From NCBI GenBank assembly GCA_038227745.1, contig JBBRPS010000281.1, positions 1-11,726 on the forward strand: a stretch of 11,726 nucleotides of DNA, read 5' to 3'. The translations under genes were made by a program, and so were the position numbers. Of the stretch, positions 1-6,039 are shown in pieces; position 1 is the first letter of the stretch; every line of letters begins with the position of its first letter. The notes below the pieces were generated by a model, which saw only the letters and a list, made by a program, of their open reading frames with translations, did no database searches and had not been told where the DNA came from. Source of the DNA: DASPXY01 sp038227745. Lineage in GTDB: Bacteria; Planctomycetota; Planctomycetia; Gemmatales; Gemmataceae.

Positions 1-70
1 CCGCTGTCCACGAAACGGCCACGGGTAGCAGAGCGCACGCGAGACCGCGGCGAGACGAGCCGGATGCCTT

Positions 71-134
71 AATTGGGCAAGTCCGGATCTGTGGGAGGGG
101 TGGGAGGTGACTCCCACCCCGACCCGGCCCAATT
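71..134. repeat. Nested imperfect palindrome (hairpin-forming element)
   Basis: A core perfect stem pairs 97-106 (GGGGTGGGAG) with 111-120 (CTCCCACCCC) around GTGA, which would be a GNRA-type tetraloop in RNA. Outside it, 84-89 can pair with 121-126 with one mismatch, and 71-78 (AATTGGGC) pairs perfectly with 127-134 (GCCCAATT). The element ends about 15 nt before the ATP-grasp fragment begins, and the in-frame stop that closes that frame upstream (TGA, 108-110) lies in the loop. It could be the end of a mobile element or REP-like sequence, or a structured RNA. There is no T-tract, so it is not a classical terminator. The pairing is seen directly; the mobile-element reading is inference. Confidence 0.6.
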
Positions 135-149
135 TCCTCCGCTCCTGGC

Positions 150-578
150 GTGATCTCCTTCGCCTGTTATGACTTCCGCCGGGATGCGGAGGGACGGTTC
201 GTGCCGCTCGACTTCGGCGCTCGCCTTGGCGGGGATGGCAACCCCTTCCTTGTCCGGTGGGCTGGCGGAACTCTCAACCCCTATGCCGCAGCACTGGAAT
301 CGGCCTTGGCTGACGACCCAAGGCTGCTGGCCCCATTGCAAGCCGGGACCGCGCTCATCCACGCCTTCGCCCGCCAAGAAGGCGTGCTCGAGGGGTTGAG
401 CGTTGATCTCCCTGGTGAGATCGTCAACGCGAGAAGTCCCGGCTACCGCATCGAATCCCAAGGGCCGGGCAGCATCATGCGGCCTGTTGGCAGTATCCTC
501 ACTCGATTCACCTCTCATGCTGATTTCCTTGACGCCTGCCGGCGGTCGTCGGAGTGGACTCGCGTTTCTTACCAGTGA
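150..578 (+). pseudogene. ATP-grasp domain C-terminal fragment
   Basis: This 142-residue frame, read from a GTG, resembles only the C-terminal end of an ATP-grasp carboxylate-amine/thiol ligase. Residues 7-12 (YDFRRD) plus G15 and residues 20-28 (LDFGARLGG) match the strand-turn-strand that carries the metal and ATP ligands. Residues 69-90 resemble the lid (EGVLEGL...IVNARSPGY), and the end (GSILTRFTSHADFLDAC) resembles the usual last helix. Full ATP-grasp enzymes have about 300-400 residues, so the N-terminal lobe and most of the ATP site are missing. The frame is closed upstream by TGA at 108-110. The usual Asn of the ExN/DxN metal motif appears as Gly23. No ribosome binding site stands before the GTG. 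Codon use is GC-rich at third positions, as in a real gene. I infer a 5'-truncated remnant; a short functional protein is less likely. Confidence 0.55.
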
Positions 579-625
579 AGGGAAGATGAGGAAGGAGCAG
601 TTCGCGCGGCATCTCGGGACGAGCG

Positions 626-650
626 AAGGCACGGTCGTTGACCGTGCCTT
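626..650. terminator. Perfect 11-bp hairpin between convergent genes
   Basis: AAGGCACGGTC (626-636) and GACCGTGCCTT (640-650) form a perfect stem around a 3-nt loop. It lies 48 nt after the stop of the + strand ATP-grasp fragment and 76 nt after the stop of the - strand DUF4238 gene, where a bidirectional terminator would be expected. Neither side has a run of T, so it would be an atypical intrinsic terminator or an mRNA 3'-end stabiliser. It also falls inside a weak 37-codon frame (586-699, +), which argues against that frame being a gene. Confidence 0.4.
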
Positions 651-725
651 GGCGTTGTTAGCGGCGCAGGAGGGGTTCCGTTCCCCGCCAGGCCGCTGAC
701 GAGCTTACCGGCTCGATTCCGAACC

Positions 726-1580
726 TCAGAGTTGTTCAAGGTTATCGCGACGAGAGGCAAAGCTCCGCTCGTAGCAGTTTTCCCAGATCATCCGGTTGTA
801 CGCCGCGACTTCATCGGCTCTGACAGGTCGCATCACCCTGCGTGACTGCGGGGACCAGAGGCAGGCGAGGTTCGGGTTGAGCGGCAAGTACACCTCGACC
901 TCGCGCCGCGCGAGAAACCCGGGCGCTACCTTCATCATCACCGGCTTTCCGCCTTCGAGGATGATGGCCGGCTCGTCAGACGTGATGAAGGTCGTGCCTG
1001 CGGGCGCGATTAACAAGTCGCAGTTCTTCCCGGTCTTCAACTCTTCCGCGACGGGTTCTGCCCCAAGAGCCGCAGTCAGCGGGTACTGGACTTCGGCTGC
1101 CCGGCTCAACACGCCAGGCAAGTCGTCCAACTCGTCTGGAGAAAGGCCGAAATGACGCACGGATTCGGGAAGAGGCGGCAACGTCTTCAAGACCTCAATG
1201 GCCTTGGGAAGCACCCTCTGCACTCGCTCCACCTTCCAGAGGTTGTCGTCCCGCGTCCACCGGGACCGGCAGACGATGTTTGCCGTCAGGAAGAAGATGG
1301 CTTGCCACTGTTCGTCGGTCGGGAGCGAGGTGGCGGTCAACGTGGCGAGCCGGGGGGCGCACCAGTCCTCGATGGTCTTGTTCGCGTCATCGCAGGAGGT
1401 GTCGCGCACGCCCGCGTTCATGACGGTGTAGGCGTCCTCCTCGTAACCTTGCCCGGTCGGCGACTTCAGGTAGACGCGCTCGATGCCCTTGATTCGCACC
1501 CACACTCTCTCGTCACCGTCCGCGTGAAAGAACGCGATGTAGAAGCGGGGGACGACGTGCTGCTTGACGTTGTCGGCCAT
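726..1580 (-). CDS. DUF4238 family protein
   Basis: This 284-residue protein of unknown biochemical role has the hallmarks of DUF4238. The N-terminal block is QHVVPRFY (7-14), the central block is FITSDEP (198-204), and LPLNPN (232-237) is followed by a C-terminal helix containing N262. The length suits the family, which is usually about 250-350 residues, so the gene looks intact. The start is ATG at 1580 because an ideal AGGAGGT lies 7 nt upstream; a GTG three codons earlier overlaps that site. There is no signal peptide or membrane helix, so it is probably cytoplasmic. It is a single gene convergent to the ATP-grasp fragment and divergent from the Rpn-like fragment, with no operon partner. 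DUF4238 genes are scattered and often found among accessory genes; no function can be assigned from the sequence. The family call is fairly secure. Confidence 0.75.
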   Translation of the reverse strand: MADNVKQHVVPRFYIAFFHADGDERVWVRIKGIERVYLKSPTGQGYEEDAYTVMNAGVRDTSCDDANKTIEDWCAPRLATLTATSLPTDEQWQAIFFLTANIVCRSRWTRDDNLWKVERVQRVLPKAIEVLKTLPPLPESVRHFGLSPDELDDLPGVLSRAAEVQYPLTAALGAEPVAEELKTGKNCDLLIAPAGTTFITSDEPAIILEGGKPVMMKVAPGFLARREVEVYLPLNPNLACLWSPQSRRVMRPVRADEVAAYNRMIWENCYERSFASRRDNLEQL

Positions 1581-1587
1581 GACGACC

Positions 1588-1594
1588 ACCTCCT
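1588..1594 (-). promoter_or_regulatory. Shine-Dalgarno AGGAGGT of the DUF4238 gene
   Basis: Reading on the minus strand, AGGAGGT is separated by 7 nt from the ATG at 1580. This fixes the start there rather than at the GTG of 1589, which overlaps the site. Confidence 0.7.
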
Positions 1595-1778
1595 GCTGTG
1601 CTGGCTTGAAGCGCAGTCTCCGTTGCTCGGCGATGCTCCCGTATCTGAAAGAGGCACCGCTCTGCCGATGGGTTCACGACGCCCCGCTCGCGCGACGCTG
1701 ATCGGGACGAGGTTGGCGTATGACCTCGTCCAGTGAGGCGTCGTCCAGGCCGGCCAGCGGCAGGAGGACCTGCTCGGC

Positions 1779-2210
1779 GTGGCACTGTCGGCGCTGATGC
1801 GCGTGTCGCCAGAGCGGCGCCTGGAACTGGGTCAGGAAGCGTGGCATCGCCTGGTACAATGTCCGGAGAACGCCTACCGGCGCTACCTGCTGTGTGAGTG
1901 CGTGGATGCGTACCTGCCCCTGGACGAAGAGCAGAGGCGGAGTTACGAGACCTCAATCTTGAGTGACCCCGACCCGGGAGTCAGAGCCATGTCGATGACG
2001 CTGTTTGAGAAGTTCCGCGAAGAAGGCCGCCAGGAAGGCCGCCAGGAGGCGCTGCGCGTAAGTCTGGAACTGCTCCTGGGGAGGCTGTTTGGCCCGTTGA
2101 GCGCAGAGGTGAAAGGGCAGCTTGCCTCTCTCTCTGCCGAGAAGTTAGACGAACTCCTTCACGCCTCCGTCCAGGCCCAGTCGCTTGAAGAACTGGGGCT
2201 GAAGTCATAG
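1779..2210 (+). pseudogene. Rpn/DUF4351-type C-terminal fragment
   Basis: This 143-residue frame matches the C-terminal half of Rpn/YhgA-like proteins (recombination-promoting nuclease/'putative transposase' group). It has a helical segment, VDAYLPLDEEQ (42-52), then the typical Glu/Gly/Arg/Gln repeat (EEGRQEGRQE, 81-90), then a DUF4351-like region (about 93-140) ending in LEELG. The PD-(D/E)xK nuclease core, normally about 150-200 residues ahead of this part, is absent. Homology-like sequence continues upstream of the GTG (QRQEDLLGV) only to an in-frame TGA at 1734-1736. AGGAGG at 1762-1767 is 11 nt from the GTG, so translation is possible but not compelling. A tandem 12-bp DNA repeat at 2022-2045 encodes the two EGRQ units. 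I infer a 5'-truncated pseudogene. Full-length relatives are often multicopy and mobile. Confidence 0.6.
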
Positions 2211-2271
2211 GAGTCGGAGCTGTGTCCGTCTGGCAGCCGCAAGAACTTGTCCCTCCCGCGGCCGGCCAGAG

Positions 2272-2287
2272 TGGCACGCGGGATGCG
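2272..2287 (+). promoter_or_regulatory. Possible sigma-54 (-24/-12) promoter
   Basis: TGGCACG, then 4 nt, then ATGC matches the RpoN consensus TGGCACG-N4-TTGC with one mismatch. The invariant GG (2273-2274) and GC (2285-2286) are at the exact spacing. It lies 67 nt ahead of the GNAT start and outside any secure gene. No enhancer-binding sites could be recognised, and GC-rich DNA produces such matches by chance. Confidence 0.3.
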
Positions 2288-2353
2288 AGTTGATGATGCG
2301 GAGTGGCGTCGATTGCCGGCCCCGCGGAAAGAGGCGAGGGAGCAGGAGAAGGC

Positions 2354-3106
2354 GTGGACAACCGGGGAATCGTCTGCTGGGAGGTGCGCGACCCGAATGA
2401 CGACGCCCTCGGCGAGGCGCGGCGGCTTTACGAGGCCACCCTCGACCCGGCCGAGCGCATCCCCTGGCAGTGGATCGCGGGCGCCGTCGCCGGCCGGCTG
2501 CGCTGGCGGCCCGGCGAACGCTGTGCCCACCTCATCCTCGCCGCCGACCGCTCGCGGCGCGGCACGGCGGGCCGGCCGCTCGGTTTCGTCTACGGAACCC
2601 ACCTCCCCGGTTACGGCGGCTACGCCTGCTACCTCGGCGTCGACGCCCGCCAGCGCGGCCGCGGCGCCGCTACCCGTCTCCTCCGCCTCCTCATCAGCGC
2701 CATGCGCTTCGACGCCGACTGCGCGGGCGAGTCGCTACCGTTCGTCGTCTGGGAGAGCCACCACCCTGGCCCGGACGCCTCCGAGCAAGAGCGGGCGCTG
2801 TGGCAGGCGCGACTGCGCCTGTTCGAGCGCGTCGGCGGCCGCTGGATCTCCGGCCTCACGTTCCTCGCCCCGGACTTCCGCCGACGCCCCGGCCCGCCCG
2901 TGCCGCTGCAACTCTTCCTCATCCCCGTCGATACGCCGGCCGAGGCCTTCGACGCCGACGCCCTGCGCGGTGTGGCCGCGGGCCTGTACCGCCGCGTCTA
3001 TGGCATCGGCGAGGGCGACGAACTCTTTGAGGGGTCGCTGCCGCCCACCTGCCGCCCGGTGCTGCGGCCCATCGCGGAGGCCGACGGCCAGCGCCCCGCA
3101 TCCTGA
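2354..3106 (+). CDS. GNAT family N-acetyltransferase
   Basis: This 250-residue protein with a GNAT fold would transfer an acetyl group from acetyl-CoA to an unidentified amine. The acetyl-CoA-binding motif A is clear: strand YACYLGVDARQ (90-100), then the pyrophosphate loop QRGRGA (100-105, Q/R-x-x-G-x-G/A) and the following helix ATRLLRLL. A second strand (PFVVWES, 129-135) and a helix ending LFERVGGRWI (156-165) fit motif B. It is longer than the usual 150-180 residues; the extra parts are an N-terminal helical region (1-55) and a C-terminal tail (170-250) of unknown role. The start is GTG at 2354 because AGGAG ends 5 nt before it; a GTG at 2303 lacks such a site. There is no signal peptide. 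It runs in the same direction as rsgA, 55 nt ahead, but a promoter lies between them. The substrate is unknown. Confidence 0.75.
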   Translation: MDNRGIVCWEVRDPNDDALGEARRLYEATLDPAERIPWQWIAGAVAGRLRWRPGERCAHLILAADRSRRGTAGRPLGFVYGTHLPGYGGYACYLGVDARQRGRGAATRLLRLLISAMRFDADCAGESLPFVVWESHHPGPDASEQERALWQARLRLFERVGGRWISGLTFLAPDFRRRPGPPVPLQLFLIPVDTPAEAFDADALRGVAAGLYRRVYGIGEGDELFEGSLPPTCRPVLRPIAEADGQRPAS

Positions 3107-3118
3107 CCGGTCGCCGCC

Positions 3119-3127
3119 TGGTACAAT
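3119..3127 (+). promoter_or_regulatory. Extended -10 promoter (TGG TACAAT) ahead of rsgA
   Basis: TACAAT (3122-3127) is one base from the sigma-70 -10 consensus. It is preceded by TG at 3119-3120 with one spacer base, the extended -10 arrangement. No good -35 is visible in the GNAT gene end, which is typical when an extended -10 is used. The start of transcription would be about 3134, giving a leader of about 28 nt to the rsgA ATG. Confidence 0.5.
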
Positions 3128-3161
3128 GTTCGCAGTCCCCCTTCCCGGCGACGAGGACATC

Positions 3162-4301
3162 ATGGCGAAGAACAAGAAGGTCCGCGTCGAGATGAAGAAG
3201 AATCGCTCCAAGCCGCCGCGCCAGCGCGGCTGGACGCGCAACTTCCAGCAAGACGGGCTCCCCGAGGACGCCAGCCCGGGGCAGGAGCGCGTCCGCGCCA
3301 AGGGGGACCTGTCGCGCCACCGCACCATCATCACCCAGGAACCGGACGCAGCCGCCGCGGGCGCGCAGGAGGCCACCGAGATGCCGGCGGTGGATGTCGG
3401 CGCCTGCCTGCCCGGCCGCGTGGTGCGCGTCCACAAGGAGAGCATCGTCGAGACGGAGGATGGCCACCGTTACCGCTGCGCCGTGCGCCGGGTGCTCAAG
3501 ACGATGGCTACCGACGAGCGCAACATCGTCGCGACCGGCGACCGCGTGTGGATCCGGCCGTCGCCGGGCGACGAGGGCGTAATCGAGCGCGTCGAGCCCC
3601 GGCATGGACTGCTGACGCGCGCCTCCAAGAACCGCGAGCACGTCATCGTCGCCAACGTCGATCAGGCGGTAATCGTTATCTCGCTCGTCGAGCCGGACCT
3701 CAAGCCGCACCTGATCGACCGCTACCTGGCGAGCGCCGGGCAGGGCGGCATCGCGCCGGTGATCTGCCTGAACAAGGCCGACCTGGTGGACCCCGCCGTG
3801 TACCAACCGCTGGTCGGCTTCTACAGCCAACTCGGCGTGCCGACGTTCCTCACCAGCGCCGCGACCGGCATCGGCATCGACCGCCTGCGCGAGCGGCTGC
3901 GCGGCCGGCAGTCGGTGTTCTCCGGCCAGAGCGGCGTCGGCAAGTCATCACTGCTGAACGCGCTGCAGCCGGAACTGGCCCTGCGCGTGCGCGAGGTGAG
4001 CGAAGTGAACCAGAAAGGGAAGCACACGACGACGACGGCCGAGCTGATCCGGCTGGACTTCGGCGGCTGGGTGGTGGACACGCCGGGCATCCGTCAGTTT
4101 CAATTGTGGGACATCCGGCCCGAGGAGGTGGAGGGCTTCTTCACGGAGTTCCGGCCGTTCGTGCCGCTGTGCGCCTTCCCCGACTGCACGCACACGCACG
4201 AGGACCGCTGCGCCGTCAAGGACGCGGTGGCCCGGCGGATGATCAGCGACCGGCGCTACACGAGTTACCTGGGCATGTTCCACGGGGAGTCGGCGGACTG
4301 A
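3162..4301 (+). CDS. rsgA: Ribosome small subunit-dependent GTPase RsgA (YjeQ)
   Basis: RsgA is a circularly permuted GTPase that acts in late 30S ribosomal subunit maturation, checking the decoding centre and releasing on GTP hydrolysis. In this 379-residue protein the G motifs appear in the permuted order: G4 NKAD (204-207), G5-like TSAATGIG (231-238), G1/P-loop GQSGVGKSS (255-263), then G3 DTPG (306-309). An OB-fold stands before them (about 82-150). A zinc site follows, with Cys337, Cys342, His344 and Cys350 in the family's spacing. The start is ATG at 3162, with GAGG 5 nt before it. The same frame stays open far upstream, but that part is the GNAT gene read out of frame. The N-terminus is a basic tail (MAKNKKVRVEMKKNRSK), like the gammaproteobacterial RsgA tail. 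Length and motifs are normal, so it should be active. The next gene begins 4 nt after the stop. Confidence 0.96.
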   Translation: MAKNKKVRVEMKKNRSKPPRQRGWTRNFQQDGLPEDASPGQERVRAKGDLSRHRTIITQEPDAAAAGAQEATEMPAVDVGACLPGRVVRVHKESIVETEDGHRYRCAVRRVLKTMATDERNIVATGDRVWIRPSPGDEGVIERVEPRHGLLTRASKNREHVIVANVDQAVIVISLVEPDLKPHLIDRYLASAGQGGIAPVICLNKADLVDPAVYQPLVGFYSQLGVPTFLTSAATGIGIDRLRERLRGRQSVFSGQSGVGKSSLLNALQPELALRVREVSEVNQKGKHTTTTAELIRLDFGGWVVDTPGIRQFQLWDIRPEEVEGFFTEFRPFVPLCAFPDCTHTHEDRCAVKDAVARRMISDRRYTSYLGMFHGESAD

Positions 4302-4305
4302 AGCC

Positions 4306-4713
4306 ATGAGACGCTTGCTGACGCGCTATCGCTTCTGGCTCCTGGGGCTGGCCATCGTGGTTGCCTGTCTGTTCCTTTTCATGCCGCGCGGAGCCTCCGA
4401 CCCCAAGCCGACATGGGAAGCCTTCGGCAGGCTCCGCAAGGGGATGACCGAGCGGGAAGTCATCGACATCCTCGGCACGCCTCCGGGAAACCGCGCCCGC
4501 GGCCAACCCCAGTTCTGTGTGTGCAAGACGGAGGGGGAGCACGAGGCGTTTACCAAAGCCCCGGTGACCAAGGAGTGGGTCAACGACCATGCCTTGATCG
4601 AACTGGCGTTCGATGCGAACGGGCGGTTGACGCACAAGTTCATCACCGCCAACATGGGGGACGGCAGTACGAGCTTCTTCGACTGGCTCCGCTCCGTGTT
4701 CGGCGGGCGCTGA
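4306..4713 (+). CDS. Membrane-anchored BamE/SmpA-like small protein
   Basis: This 135-residue protein has one N-terminal hydrophobic segment (about 10-26) and then a soluble domain. Residues 43-61 (LRKGMTEREVIDILGTPPG) match the signature of the BamE/SmpA/OmlA fold, in which a helix-loop is followed by 'GxP'. The rest forms short strands (IELAFDANGRLTH). VVAC (18-21) fits a lipobox, so it could be a lipoprotein like BamE itself. However, the hydrophobic run continues past Cys21, which suits a membrane anchor equally well. Planctomycetes often carry many small proteins of this fold, so I do not call it bamE. It starts 4 nt after the rsgA stop, with no strong ribosome binding site nearby, which suggests translational coupling. 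Function is unknown; it is probably exposed on the outer face of the inner membrane or in the periplasm. Confidence 0.7.
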   Translation: MRRLLTRYRFWLLGLAIVVACLFLFMPRGASDPKPTWEAFGRLRKGMTEREVIDILGTPPGNRARGQPQFCVCKTEGEHEAFTKAPVTKEWVNDHALIELAFDANGRLTHKFITANMGDGSTSFFDWLRSVFGGR

Positions 4714-4761
4714 CCGGGTCACGAACGCACAGTCGTCGCCGCGGGTTGCCGAAGGCGGGCG

Positions 4762-5664
4762 TCAAGCGCGCGACTGCGGGGTGGAAACGGTTTGGGGCCT
4801 GGGAGGTTGGGTGACAGTCGCCGCCTGCTCGGCCCGCTGCTTGCGGCGGGCGGCCATCTCCTCCACGAACAGCGAGCGCACCTTGCGGGCGGCGATGCGG
4901 TCGGCCAGGCGCGGGAAGAAGCGGCTCACGAACGCGATCAGCTTCGCCTTGAACGTCAGCGTGACCTCGTTCTGGCCGCGCTCGATGGCCCGCAGCGTGG
5001 CGTGCGCGACCTGCTCGGGCGTCATGCCGCGCAGGTGGTCCAGCTGCACGCGCGCCTTCTGCTCCAGCATGTTCTTCGAGAAGTTCGTCTGCGTCAGGCC
5101 GGGGCAGATCAGCAGCACGTCGATGCCGTCCTTGACCAGCTCGGCCCGCAGCGCCTCGCTGAAGCCCTGTACGGCGAACTTGCTCGCCGAGTATTCACTC
5201 CGCGCTGGGATGGCGCGCTTGCCGGCGATCGAGGAGATGTTCACGATGGCCGGCCGCTCGCCCTTGCGCAGCAGCGGCAGGAAGACGCGCGTCGTCTCGG
5301 TGGTGCCGAAAAAGTTCACTTCCATGATCTTGCGCAGGTTGACCGGGTTCGTCTCAACGAAGTGACCGGTGGCGCCGATGCCCGCGTTGTTCACGAGGAT
5401 GTCGAGGCCGCCAAAGCAGCGCAGCGCGGCGTCCACCATTTTCTGTCGGTCCTGCGGGCGGGTCACGTCGGCCTGCACCGTCTCCAGCACCCCGCCGTGC
5501 GCCTTCGCCTCCTCGGCCAACTCGCGCAGCAACTCCTCGGAGCGCGCCGCCGCCAGCACCCGGCCGCCGCGCTGGCTGGCGAGGAGGGCGAGGGCCTTGC
5601 CGATGCCCTGCGAGGCCCCGGTGATGAGGATGCGTGACCCGGCGATACGGCGGCGCTGGCCCAT
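4762..5664 (-). CDS. Classical short-chain dehydrogenase/reductase (SDR)
   Basis: This 300-residue NAD(P)-dependent oxidoreductase has a Rossmann fold. The cofactor motif TGASQGIG is at 15-22, with adenine-binding D65-V66 and NNAG at 92-95. The catalytic tetrad is N117, S144, Y158 and K162 (YSASK), and PGL at 188-190 closes the site. Arg41 after strand 2 (AAARS) suggests a preference for NADP(H), by inference. The C-terminus (235-300) adds a hydrophobic/basic segment (LIAFVSRFF, then RIAARKVR) and a Pro/Gln-rich tail. This is similar in layout to DltE/DHRS7-type SDRs and may give membrane contact. The substrate cannot be told. The start is ATG at 5664, with GGAG 7 nt upstream. The frame runs 29 codons further up, but those codons would read through part of the inverted repeat and lack a ribosome binding site. 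It is convergent with the BamE-like gene, 48 nt apart. Confidence 0.88.
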   Translation of the reverse strand: MGQRRRIAGSRILITGASQGIGKALALLASQRGGRVLAAARSEELLRELAEEAKAHGGVLETVQADVTRPQDRQKMVDAALRCFGGLDILVNNAGIGATGHFVETNPVNLRKIMEVNFFGTTETTRVFLPLLRKGERPAIVNISSIAGKRAIPARSEYSASKFAVQGFSEALRAELVKDGIDVLLICPGLTQTNFSKNMLEQKARVQLDHLRGMTPEQVAHATLRAIERGQNEVTLTFKAKLIAFVSRFFPRLADRIAARKVRSLFVEEMAARRKQRAEQAATVTQPPRPQTVSTPQSRA

Positions 5665-5671
5665 CGGTGAT

Positions 5672-5675
5672 CTCC
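5672..5675 (-). promoter_or_regulatory. Shine-Dalgarno GGAG deciding the SDR start
   Basis: GGAG on the minus strand lies 7 nt before the ATG at 5664. It supports the 300-residue SDR over the 329-residue version that begins inside the inverted repeat region. Confidence 0.6.
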
Positions 5676-5718
5676 ACGGAGGAAAGCTCTCGGCGGCGTC
5701 AAGCCACGGGATAACCCA

Positions 5719-5783
5719 CCGTAGGTCAGGCTTTCCAGCCAGATTCTTCAAGGAGATCTCGGGCTGGAAAGCCTGACCTACGG
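5719..5783. repeat. 22-bp perfect inverted repeat in the SDR leader
   Basis: Positions 5719-5740 are the exact reverse complement of 5762-5783, separated by 21 nt (5741-5761). Each arm contains GTCAGGCTTTCCAGCC or its complement, whose two ends (GTCAGGCT/AGCC) are themselves partly self-complementary. The element sits between the tRNA-Glu and SDR genes on the transcribed strand of the SDR leader, about 55 nt before its ATG. There is no T-run after either arm. The size and symmetry suggest a REP/MITE-like interspersed element, or a hairpin in the SDR mRNA. From memory, similar arms recur in Gemmata-type genomes, but I cannot verify this here. Confidence 0.75.
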
Positions 5784-5916
5784 GCCTGGCTCTCCTCCAG
5801 TGTAACCAGGCCTGCCCGGGAGATCATCAGAGCAAGGTGGAGAAAGTAGGCGATTTGTGGCGACCGCGGGAAGGGGGCGAGGGTTATGTCGGACGGAAGG
5901 GAGGGGAGGAAAGGAA

Positions 5917-5989
5917 TGACCCCGACGGGATTCGAACCCGTGTCGCGTGCGTGAAAGGCACGTGTCCTGGGCCTCTAGACGACGGGGCC
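5917..5989 (-). tRNA. tRNA-Glu (anticodon UUC)
   Basis: The 73-nt cloverleaf on the minus strand has every stem closed. The acceptor GGCCCCG/CGGGGTC has one G-U pair and a discriminator A at 5917. The D arm is GTCT...GGAC with an AGAGGCCCA loop. The anticodon stem CGTGC/GCACG encloses CTTTCAC, with the anticodon TTC at 5955-5953. The T arm is ACGGG/CCCGT around TTCGAAT. CCA is not encoded, so it must be added after transcription. It reads GAA and GAG codons. Its own promoter lies just upstream, and no tRNA neighbour is in view. Confidence 0.97.
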
Positions 5990-6010
5990 GTCCGGGCAAT
6001 TGTCTTCAGA

Positions 6011-6039
6011 ATGATAGACAGCATTGGCGAGGGCGTCAA
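6011..6039 (-). promoter_or_regulatory. Sigma-70-type promoter of tRNA-Glu
   Basis: On the minus strand TTGACG (6039-6034) and TATCAT (6016-6011) are separated by exactly 17 nt. Each hexamer differs from the consensus by one base. The start of transcription would be about 6004, some 15 nt before the mature tRNA 5' end at 5989, so a short 5' leader would be removed by RNase P. Confidence 0.75.

Noticed and set aside
586..699. 37-codon frame beginning MRKEQFARHLG, slightly like a DNA-binding helix
   Set aside because: It contains the perfect hairpin 626-650, its ribosome binding site is too close to the ATG, and it is too short to support a call.
2022..2045. Tandem 12-bp repeat GAAGGCCGCCAG as a possible repeat array
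   Set aside because: There are only two copies, in frame, and they encode the EGRQ repeat typical of this protein family.
2247..3161. In-frame upstream extension of rsgA giving a 684-residue protein
   Set aside because: The added 305 residues are low-complexity Ser/Ala/Arg/Pro sequence produced by reading the GNAT gene out of frame. ATG at 3162 has a ribosome binding site, a promoter ahead of it and a family-like N-terminus.
2919..3830. Minus-strand open frame opposite rsgA
   Set aside because: It is antisense to a gene with complete RsgA motifs, and its translation resembles no protein family.
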